From Actinomycetes bacterium (lineage in GTDB: Bacteria > Actinomycetota > Acidimicrobiia > Acidimicrobiales > Microtrichaceae): a DNA stretch of 7,434 nt. The notes below the pieces were generated by a model. That model saw nothing but the letters and a program-made list of their open reading frames with translations. It searched no databases and was not told the DNA's origin. This document shows, one piece after another, positions 1 to 7,434 of this stretch; positions within the stretch are counted from its first letter, which is position 1, and each line of letters starts with the position of its first letter. Made by a program: the position numbers and the translations under genes. The DNA lies in contig JAEXGP010000234.1 of assembly GCA_023450775.1 (NCBI GenBank), forward strand, positions 1 to 7,434, in the 5' to 3' direction.

Positions 1-343
1 GGGCACGGGCCAGCAGCGCCGCCTGGTCGTAGCCACGGGTCCGACGCCGCGTGGGGCTGGTGGGTGCCCAGGTGACGGCGTCGACCGGCGTGCGCGAGCG
101 GGTGACGAACACGGACATGGCCCTGGCCAGGACCGCCAGCGCATCCCGGTGGTTGCGGAACTTGAGCTCAGCGACCAGGCGGGGCACGGCGTCCCGGTAG
201 GCGAGGAGCGCCCAGCAGGCGTCGAGCCCGAGCGGGGGCGCCAGGTCGGGCGCCGGCGGCAGCTCGGACGCGCAGCCGACGCACAGCCCCGAACCGGGCG
301 ACCGGCACACGGCGCAACGGTGTGGAGCGAGGACGTCGAGCAC
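1..343 (-). CDS. comF: ComF family phosphoribosyltransferase-like protein, N-terminal part (truncated by window edge)
   Basis: The minus-strand frame starting at GTG 343-341 encodes 114 residues and continues past the left edge. It opens with MLDVLAPHRC and carries two Cys pairs, C10-x2-C13 and C21-x2-C24, which form the zinc-ribbon-like start typical of ComF proteins. A LLAYRDAVPRLVAELKFRN segment (residues 46-64) matches the family pattern of an aromatic residue followed by a K-F-R/K motif. The segment WAPTSPTRRRTRGYDQAALL (92-111) matches the family's P-x-R-x-x-x-RGYNQ region ahead of the PRPP-binding loop, which lies outside the window. ComF proteins are linked to DNA uptake and to processing of imported DNA, but in most bacteria the exact role is unproven. 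The start was chosen because no other start codon lies in frame just upstream and the Cys pairs follow at the expected distance. The gene is divergent from secA. The family call is firm; the function is not. Confidence 0.85.
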   Translation of the reverse strand, partial: MLDVLAPHRCAVCRSPGSGLCVGCASELPPAPDLAPPLGLDACWALLAYRDAVPRLVAELKFRNHRDALAVLARAMSVFVTRSRTPVDAVTWAPTSPTRRRTRGYDQAALLARA

Positions 344-349
344 AGCTCG

Positions 350-355
350 ACCATA
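350..355 (-). promoter_or_regulatory. Probable -10 element of a leaderless comF promoter
   Basis: On the minus strand the hexamer TATGGT (TAnnnT type) ends 6 nt before the GTG start of the comF-like gene. That spacing would put transcription initiation at or next to the first base of the start codon, as in leaderless actinobacterial mRNAs. No good Shine-Dalgarno sequence precedes the GTG, which fits. No convincing -35 hexamer is visible. This is inferred from spacing only. Confidence 0.45.
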
Positions 356-376
356 CGGACCGCCCCTGACACTGCC

Positions 377-416
377 GGTTCCGGCCGAACCTGAGGGCGT
401 CGGCGGGTCCGCGGAC
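377..416. repeat. Two short inverted repeats in the comF/secA divergent region
   Basis: GGTTC (377-381) and GAACC (387-391) form an inverted repeat with a 5-nt spacer. GTCCGCGGAC (407-416) is a perfect 10-bp palindrome. Both lie between the divergent comF-like gene and secA, where regulator sites would be expected. GC-rich DNA produces such short palindromes by chance, so no binding function can be claimed. Confidence 0.3.
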
Positions 417-445
417 GCGCAAGGGGGGAGCGCCGTGGCCGCCGG

Positions 446-451
446 TAGAGT
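446..451 (+). promoter_or_regulatory. Possible -10 element of the secA promoter
   Basis: TAGAGT (TAnnnT type) lies 10 nt before ATG 462. Transcription from it would start roughly 3-5 nt before that ATG, giving an almost leaderless mRNA. The G-run at about the -35 distance (423-428) does not resemble a -35 box. If this site is correct, it excludes GTG 435 as the secA start, because that codon would be upstream of the transcript. Confidence 0.35.
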
Positions 452-461
452 GTTCCCGCCT

Positions 462-3173
<2,712 letters not shown>

Positions 3174-3176
3174 ACA

Positions 3177-4292
3177 GTGCAGGACTTCTCACCCCGCATC
3201 ACCGCCCTCCGCTCCCGACTGGCCGAGGCCGAGGGCTACCTCCGGGTCGGCGAGCTCCGCGCCCGCCGGCCCCAGCTGGAGACCGAGCTCGGCCGCCCCG
3301 ACCTCTGGGACGACCCCGAGTCGGCCCAGGCGCTGCAGCGCGAGTTCGCCGAGCTCAGCGACGACCTCGACCTGTACGAGGGCCTGAGCTCCCGCGTCGA
3401 CGACGTCGACACGCTCGCCGAGCTGATGCGCGAGGAGGGCGACGAGTCGCTCGAGCCCGAGATCGAGGCGGAGCTCGACGCGCTGGTCGCCGAGTTCGAC
3501 CGTCTGGAGCTGCGAGCGCTGTTCACCGGCGAGTACGACGACCGCGACGCGATCGTCGAGATCAACTCGGGCGCCGGCGGCGTCGACGCCCAGGACTGGG
3601 CCGAGATGCTGCTGCGCATGTACGTGCGGTGGGCGGAGCGATCCTCCATGGACCTTGAGATCGAGTCGCTCAACGAGGGCACCGAGGCCGGCATCTCGTC
3701 GGCCACGTTCCTGCTCAAGGGTCGCAACGCCTACGGCCTGATGCGCTCCGAGCACGGCGTGCACCGGCTGGTCCGCATCTCGCCGTTCGACAACAACGCC
3801 CGACGCCAGACCAGCTTCGCCTCGGTCAAGGTGACGCCCTGGATCGACGACGTCGACGACGAGGTCGAGATCGACGACAAGGACCTGCGCATCGACGTCT
3901 ACCGGTCCTCGGGTGCGGGCGGTCAGCACGTGAACGTGACCGACTCCGCGGTCCGCATCACCCACCTGCCCACCGGCATCGTCACGTCGTGCCAGAACGA
4001 GCGGTCCCAGCACCAGAACAAGGACCGCGCCATGAAGATCCTGAAGGCCAAGCTGCTCGAGCTCGAGCGTCAGAAGCGGGCCGACAAGCTGGCCGAGATC
4101 ACCGGCGAGGGCGCGGCCGTCGACTTCGGCAGCCAGGACCGCAACTACGTGCTGCAGCCCTACCAGCAGGTCAAGGACCTCCGCTCCGGCGTGGAGCTGT
4201 CCAACCCCGAGGCGGTGCTCGACGGCGAGCTGGACGCTCTCATGGAGGGCTACCTCCAGTGGGTCCGGGCGGGGAGCCCCGCCGTCGGCTGA
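3177..4292 (+). CDS. prfB: Peptide chain release factor 2 (RF2)
   Basis: This is a class I release factor that reads UGA and UAA in the ribosomal A site and triggers peptide release. The 371-residue product has the RF2-specific tripeptide SPF at 202-204 (RF1 has a PxT motif here) and the catalytic GGQ at 248-250 within SSGAGGQHVNVTDSAVR. Both positions agree closely with E. coli RF2. The N-terminal third is a charged coiled-coil-rich domain and the C-terminal part is the usual Lys/Arg-rich RF tail. The reading frame is uninterrupted, so the programmed +1 frameshift that controls prfB in E. coli and many other bacteria is absent. The GTG start lies 3 nt after the secA stop with no clear Shine-Dalgarno, which suggests translational coupling to secA. 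The next in-frame ATG is near residue 83 and would delete much of domain 1, so GTG 3177 is preferred. Confidence 0.96.
   Translation: MQDFSPRITALRSRLAEAEGYLRVGELRARRPQLETELGRPDLWDDPESAQALQREFAELSDDLDLYEGLSSRVDDVDTLAELMREEGDESLEPEIEAELDALVAEFDRLELRALFTGEYDDRDAIVEINSGAGGVDAQDWAEMLLRMYVRWAERSSMDLEIESLNEGTEAGISSATFLLKGRNAYGLMRSEHGVHRLVRISPFDNNARRQTSFASVKVTPWIDDVDDEVEIDDKDLRIDVYRSSGAGGQHVNVTDSAVRITHLPTGIVTSCQNERSQHQNKDRAMKILKAKLLELERQKRADKLAEITGEGAAVDFGSQDRNYVLQPYQQVKDLRSGVELSNPEAVLDGELDALMEGYLQWVRAGSPAVG
4268..4283 (+). other. GC hairpin at the 3' end of prfB
   Basis: GGCGGG (4268-4273) can pair with CCCGCC (4278-4283) around a 4-nt loop, within the last codons of prfB. No T-tract follows, so it is not a standard intrinsic terminator. 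It may protect the mRNA 3' end or simply reflect GC-rich codons. Confidence 0.25.
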
Positions 4293-4312
4293 ACGGGTGT
4301 GAATGGTGTCTC

Positions 4313-4350
4313 GGGCGCCGGGACCCCTCCGCCACTCCGGGCGTCGGGAC
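4313..4350 (+). repeat. Imperfect 12-bp direct repeat upstream of ftsE
   Basis: GGGCGCCGGGAC (4313-4324) recurs as GGGCGTCGGGAC (4339-4350) with one mismatch, start to start 26 bp. It lies in the 174-bp prfB-ftsE gap, upstream of the candidate promoter. It could be a pair of binding sites or chance similarity in GC-rich sequence. Confidence 0.35.
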
Positions 4351-4396
4351 TGAGAGACTGACGTCCGGCGCGATCCCGGCCGTCACGCAGCGGGGC

Positions 4397-4402
4397 TATC
4401 GT
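4397..4402 (+). promoter_or_regulatory. Candidate -10 element for ftsE-ftsX
   Basis: TATCGT (TAnnnT type) sits in the otherwise gene-free region 4293-4466. Transcription would start near 4409 and leave a leader of roughly 58 nt before the ftsE GTG. No good -35 box is visible at the usual distance. The gap length and this site together suggest that ftsEX can be transcribed separately from secA-prfB. Confidence 0.35.
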
Positions 4403-4453
4403 CACCGGTTCGTAACAGTCAGTCCTGTTCGCGGGTTCCTTCCCTCCCCCCGC

Positions 4454-4461
4454 GAGAGAGG
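4454..4461 (+). promoter_or_regulatory. Ribosome binding site of ftsE
   Basis: The purine run GAGAGAGG ends 5 nt before GTG 4467. It is the clearest Shine-Dalgarno in the main gene series and it fixes the ftsE start. Confidence 0.7.
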
Positions 4462-4466
4462 TCAGC

Positions 4467-5144
<678 letters not shown>

Positions 5145-5150
5145 GGGCAC

Positions 5151-6047
5151 GTGGCCGTTCGAATTGATTACGTCCTCAAGGAGACGGGGACCAACCTCGT
5201 CCGCAACCTGACCCTGACGTTCGCCGCGGTGCTCACCGTGGCGGTGTCGCTGGCCATGGTCGCCGCCAGCTACCTGATCGGCGCCGGCATCAACAACAGC
5301 TTCCTGGGCCTGCGCTCGGACGTCGACCTGTTCGTCTACATGAACCCCGCGGCGACCGCCGAGCAGATCCAGGCCATGGAGAAGACGCTCGACGGCAGCC
5401 CGCAGGTCAACGAGTTCGACTTCTACGACAGCGCCCGCTCGTTCGACGAGTTCAAGCGCCTGTTCCGCGACCAGCCCGACCTGATCAACACGATCAAGCC
5501 CGAGGACCTGCCGCAGAGCTTCCGGATCAAGCCCAAGTCGACCGACGCCGAGGTCGTGTCCTCGCTCGGCGACACCCTGCAGGCCAAGGAGGGCGTGCTG
5601 CGCGTCGAGTACGCCGCCGAGTACGCCAAGCGCATGCAGACGTCGGTGCGCACCCTCAACACCTGGGTGCTGATCGTGGGCGCGGTGCTGATCGCCGCGT
5701 CGGTGCTGCTGATCTTCAACACCATCCGGACGGCCGTGTTCGCGCGCCGTCGTGAGATCGAGGTCATGCGCCTGGTCGGTGCCAGCAACTGGTTCATCCG
5801 ATTGCCCTTCATCGTCGAGGGGCTGGTCCACGGCCTGCTCGGCGCGTTCCTGGCCGCCATCGGCGCGTGGGGCTTCGACCAGCTCTGGAAGCGCAACTTC
5901 GTCGACCAGGTCGGCTTCGAGCTCCTCAACCAGATCCGGTGGGACTCGGGGCAGCTGTGGGCGTCGATCGCGATCATCTTCGTGGTGGGCGCCATCACGG
6001 GCGCGGTCGGCTCGGGCATCGCCGTGAGCCGGTTCCTGAAGGTCTGA
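5151..6047 (+). CDS. ftsX: Cell division membrane protein FtsX
   Basis: FtsX is the four-helix membrane partner of FtsE; its extracellular loop binds and activates cell wall hydrolases or their adaptors. The 298-residue product fits the family layout. There is a short cytoplasmic N-terminus (1-20), TM1 at about 21-46, and an extracellular domain at about 47-168 rich in charged residues. TM2 (about 171-190) leads into the conserved cytoplasmic segment RREIEVMRLVGASNWFIR (200-217), followed by TM3 (about 219-241) and TM4 (about 268-292), and the protein ends FLKV. The GTG start is 6 nt after the ftsE stop; the GAGGG that overlaps the stop is a closely spaced Shine-Dalgarno, so the pair is probably translationally coupled. 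No hydrolase partner gene is next to it in this window. Confidence 0.95.
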   Translation: MAVRIDYVLKETGTNLVRNLTLTFAAVLTVAVSLAMVAASYLIGAGINNSFLGLRSDVDLFVYMNPAATAEQIQAMEKTLDGSPQVNEFDFYDSARSFDEFKRLFRDQPDLINTIKPEDLPQSFRIKPKSTDAEVVSSLGDTLQAKEGVLRVEYAAEYAKRMQTSVRTLNTWVLIVGAVLIAASVLLIFNTIRTAVFARRREIEVMRLVGASNWFIRLPFIVEGLVHGLLGAFLAAIGAWGFDQLWKRNFVDQVGFELLNQIRWDSGQLWASIAIIFVVGAITGAVGSGIAVSRFLKV

Positions 6048-6096
6048 CGGGCCGAGAGATCCGACGGCCCGTCGGGCCGCGCGAACCGGGGGGTTC
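6046..6096 (+). other. Overlapping hairpins between ftsX and the crotonase gene
   Basis: Three stem-loops can be drawn in the 55-bp gap. GACGGGCC (6046-6053) pairs with GGCCCGTC (6066-6073) around a 12-nt loop. CGGCCC (6065-6070) pairs with GGGCCG (6074-6079) around a 3-nt loop. GAACC (6083-6087) pairs with GGTTC (6092-6096) around GGGG. The first two share bases and cannot form together. The third contains the G-run that would be the Shine-Dalgarno of the next gene. There is no T-tract. Pairing is seen by eye; function is unknown. Confidence 0.45.
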
Positions 6097-6102
6097 ACAG
6101 GG

Positions 6103-7068
6103 GTGGGGGACGAGGACTACCGAACGATCCGCTACGACGTGGACGACGGCATCGCCACGTTGACGTTGCACCGACCGGACCACATGAACGCCTTCACGGT
6201 GCGCATGTGCCTGGAGATGCTCGACGCCTTCGATCGGGTCGACGCGGATCCGGCGGTGCGGGCGGTCATCGTCACCGGCAGCGGGCGGGCGTTCTGCGCG
6301 GGCGCGGACCTGGGCGCCGGCGCCGACGTGTTCGACCCCGCGGGCTCGGCGGCGGCCGAGACGTCGGAGGAGCTGGCCTCCGACCGGCAGCCGGCCGCCG
6401 AGTCGGCTGAGGTGTCCGAGCTGTCGCCGGGGGACCGGGCCATGCAACGTCCGATCGACCCGCGGCGTGACTTCGGCGGCCTGCTCACCCTTCGCATCTT
6501 CGAGGTGACCAAGCCGGTGATCGCCGCGATCAACGGGCCGGCCGCGGGCATCGGCGCCACCATGACGCTGCCGATGGACATCCGCCTGGCCTCCGGAGGC
6601 GCCAGGTTCGGCTTCGTGTTCGCCGCCCGGGGAATCGTGCCCGAGGCGTGCTCCAGCTGGTTCCTGCCCCGGCTGGTCGGCATCCAGCAGGCGCTCGAGT
6701 GGTGCTACACGGCCAAGGTCTTCCCGGCCGCCGAGGCGCACCACGCCGGGCTGGTCCGCTCGCTGCACGAGCCCGAGGAGCTGCTGCCCGCGGCGAGGGA
6801 GCTGGCGCAGCAGATCGCATCGTCCTCCGCACCGGTGTCGGTCGCGCTGACCCGCCAGCTCATGTGGAAGGGCCTGGTCGCGGACCACCCCATGGAGGCG
6901 CACCGGCGAGACTCGCCCGGCGTCACCACCACCGGCGCCGGCGCGGATGCCCGAGAGGGCATCACCGCGTTCTTCGAGAAGCGACTGCCCGAGTGGCGAC
7001 AGGAGGTCCCCGGCGATCTCCCCGACTGGTTCCCCTGGTGGGACCAGCCCACCTTCGACGGCGACTGA
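6103..7068 (+). CDS. Crotonase-superfamily acyl-CoA enzyme (enoyl-CoA hydratase/isomerase family)
   Basis: The 321-residue protein has the crotonase fold signatures: TLHRPDHMNAF (21-31), the first oxyanion-hole segment FCAGADL (64-70), KPVIAAINGPAAGIGATMT (137-155) with the second oxyanion-hole glycines, and GIVPEACSSWFLPRLVG (177-193). Such enzymes act on acyl-CoA thioesters in the cytoplasm. The two glutamates of classical enoyl-CoA hydratase (rat Glu144 and Glu164) align with Thr153 and Phe173. Instead, Glu181 in PEACSSW sits where delta3,delta2-enoyl-CoA isomerases have their catalytic acid, so isomerase-like chemistry is more likely than hydration. A stretch of about 30 extra residues, rich in Ala, Glu and Ser, lies between about 71 and 118. 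The C-terminus is Trp-rich (PDWFPWW, 307-313). GTG 6103 follows a G-run (6088-6093) at a 9-nt spacing. It follows ftsX by 55 bp on the same strand but has no evident link to division. Superfamily is certain; substrate is unknown. Confidence 0.9.
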   Translation: MGDEDYRTIRYDVDDGIATLTLHRPDHMNAFTVRMCLEMLDAFDRVDADPAVRAVIVTGSGRAFCAGADLGAGADVFDPAGSAAAETSEELASDRQPAAESAEVSELSPGDRAMQRPIDPRRDFGGLLTLRIFEVTKPVIAAINGPAAGIGATMTLPMDIRLASGGARFGFVFAARGIVPEACSSWFLPRLVGIQQALEWCYTAKVFPAAEAHHAGLVRSLHEPEELLPAARELAQQIASSSAPVSVALTRQLMWKGLVADHPMEAHRRDSPGVTTTGAGADAREGITAFFEKRLPEWRQEVPGDLPDWFPWWDQPTFDGD

Positions 7069-7087
7069 CGGCTCCGCCCTCCCGGTT

Positions 7088-7130
7088 CTCGGGACGTCTC
7101 GCGCCCGTTGTGGGCGCCCCGCGTCCCGAG
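7088..7130 (+). terminator. Strong nested hairpin after the crotonase gene, terminator-like
   Basis: CTCGGGACG (7088-7096) pairs perfectly with CGTCCCGAG (7122-7130). Inside it GCGCCC (7101-7106) pairs with GGGCGC (7112-7117) around GTTGT. A 4-nt by 4-nt internal loop separates the stems. It begins 20 nt after the stop codon, where a terminator is expected. There is no T-tract, so it is either one of the U-less terminators proposed for high-GC bacteria or an mRNA-stabilising structure. Confidence 0.6.
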
Positions 7131-7152
7131 TCCAGCGTCCTCCGGCGACATC

Positions 7153-7166
7153 GTGACCTGCGTCAC
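7153..7166. repeat. Inverted repeat GTGAC-4-GTCAC
   Basis: GTGAC (7153-7157) and GTCAC (7162-7166) form an inverted repeat with a 4-nt spacer, immediately before the ACCGAT half-site and TTGACA box. A further CGTCAC copy lies at 7193-7198. The arrangement resembles a dimeric regulator site, but it is short. Confidence 0.35.
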
Positions 7167-7226
7167 CGATCGTTGACAATCGGTCTACGACCCGTCACGA
7201 TATATCGCAACGGATCGGAACCGATC
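7165..7226. promoter_or_regulatory. Operator-like set of ACCGAT/ATCGGT half-sites
   Basis: ACCGAT (7165-7170) and ATCGGT (7179-7184) form an inverted repeat that brackets the TTGACA box. A second inverted pair, GATCGG (7213-7218) and CCGATC (7221-7226), lies downstream with only 2 nt between. The 8-mer ACCGATCG occurs exactly twice, at 7165 and 7220, 55 bp apart, or about five helical turns. A weaker half-site ATCGG is at 7234-7238. Spacing and promoter overlap suggest a repressor operator for the next gene. The protein that binds it is not identifiable here. Confidence 0.5.
7173..7206 (+). promoter_or_regulatory. Candidate promoter for the right-edge gene
   Basis: TTGACA (7173-7178) is a perfect sigma-70-type -35 hexamer. 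The only AT-rich stretch nearby is GATATATC (7199-7206), in the centre of the perfect 10-bp palindrome CGATATATCG (7198-7207). The distance (20-22 nt, depending on the hexamer chosen) is longer than the usual 17, so the -10 assignment is uncertain. An alternative pairing is GTGACC (7153-7158) with GACAAT (7175-7180), 16 nt apart. Some promoter here is likely because the preceding hairpin separates this region from the upstream genes. Confidence 0.45.
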
Positions 7227-7281
7227 GAGAACCATCGGCCCCGACCACACGGAAGGAGCTCATCACGAGCCCACGAACCAC

Positions 7282-7289
7282 GAGAGGGG
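7282..7289 (+). promoter_or_regulatory. Ribosome binding site of the right-edge gene
   Basis: GAGAGGGG ends 7 nt before ATG 7297, a normal spacing, and it resembles the ftsE site. A second Shine-Dalgarno-like AAGGAG at 7253-7258 has no ATG, GTG or TTG at a proper distance downstream. Confidence 0.5.
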
Positions 7290-7296
7290 CCGCGAC

Positions 7297-7434
7297 ATGC
7301 GACCGCACGACATCGCACACGCACACCATCGAGCCGAGGCCGAGGCCTACGCAGCCGAGTGGCGCGGCGGGCTCGACCCGACGGGTCGCCGCTCGCGCCG
7401 CGGGCGTGGCCCGGCGCGCGGCATGGGCCGAGGC
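7297..7434 (+). CDS. Start of an unrecognised gene, cut by the window edge
   Basis: An open frame from ATG 7297 runs 46 codons to the window end. It is preceded by a good ribosome binding site and an operator-like promoter region. The visible part begins MRPHDIAHAHHRAEAEAYAA, rich in His, Ala and Glu, then becomes strongly Arg/Gly-rich (about residues 31-46). I do not recognise it. An Arg/Gly-rich N-terminus before a DNA-binding domain occurs in some actinobacterial PadR-like regulators, and an autoregulated regulator would fit the operator-like repeats upstream. That is a guess from composition and context, not from a domain. A low-complexity protein or a false ORF are the alternatives. Confidence 0.45.
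   Translation, partial: MRPHDIAHAHHRAEAEAYAAEWRGGLDPTGRRSRRGRGPARGMGRG

Noticed and set aside
149..394. An 81-codon plus-strand open frame at the left edge
   Set aside because: It lies antisense to the comF-like gene, whose Cys pairs and RGYDQ motif show that the minus strand is coding.
435..461. GTG 435 as the secA start
   Set aside because: It adds MAAGRVFPP ahead of the family-typical MGF start, and a candidate -10 hexamer lies within this stretch. It is not excluded, because a purine-rich run precedes it.
5995..7179. A 394-codon minus-strand open frame opposite the crotonase gene
   Set aside because: Low-complexity Arg/Gly/Asp-rich shadow with no domain; it also crosses the nested hairpin and both gene boundaries.
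7253..7270. AAGGAG followed by an ATC codon as an alternative start for the right-edge gene
   Set aside because: ATC starts are extremely rare and the spacer would be only 3 nt. ATG 7297 with its own purine-rich site is simpler.

Overview
This is high-GC bacterial DNA, probably from an actinobacterium (Actinomycetota). Codons end mostly in G or C, GTG starts are frequent, and at least one gene looks leaderless. The class Acidimicrobiia is a reasonable guess from the gene order and the style of the crotonase gene, but the window holds no taxonomic marker that settles it.

Layout. Positions 1-343 (minus strand) hold the N-terminal part of a ComF-family phosphoribosyltransferase that runs off the left edge. 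A divergent intergenic region of about 118 bp follows. Then comes a plus-strand series: secA (462-3173), prfB (3177-4292), a 174-bp gap with a promoter-like site, ftsE (4467-5144), ftsX (5151-6047), a short hairpin-rich gap, and a crotonase-superfamily gene (6103-7068). After a strong nested hairpin (7088-7130) there is a compact regulatory-looking region with a TTGACA box and repeated ACCGAT/ATCGGT half-sites (about 7153-7240). It leads into the first 46 codons of an unrecognised gene that leaves the right edge.

How the genes relate. SecA is the motor ATPase of Sec protein export. RF2 ends translation at UGA and UAA. FtsE and FtsX form the membrane complex that activates peptidoglycan hydrolases during division. 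They do not share one pathway, but comF-hpf-secA-prfB and ftsE-ftsX are old, widely conserved neighbours in Gram-positive genomes. Two departures stand out here. ComF is divergent from secA with no hpf between them, and the place after ftsX that often holds smpB or a peptidase gene holds a fatty-acyl-CoA type enzyme instead.

The core genes are intact and ordinary. I see no CRISPR array, mobile element, tRNA, rRNA, toxin-antitoxin pair or defence system. I do not think the window contains a new multi-gene system. The parts most worth a second look are the operator-like region at the right edge, the atypical active site of the crotonase, and the competing hairpins upstream of that gene.
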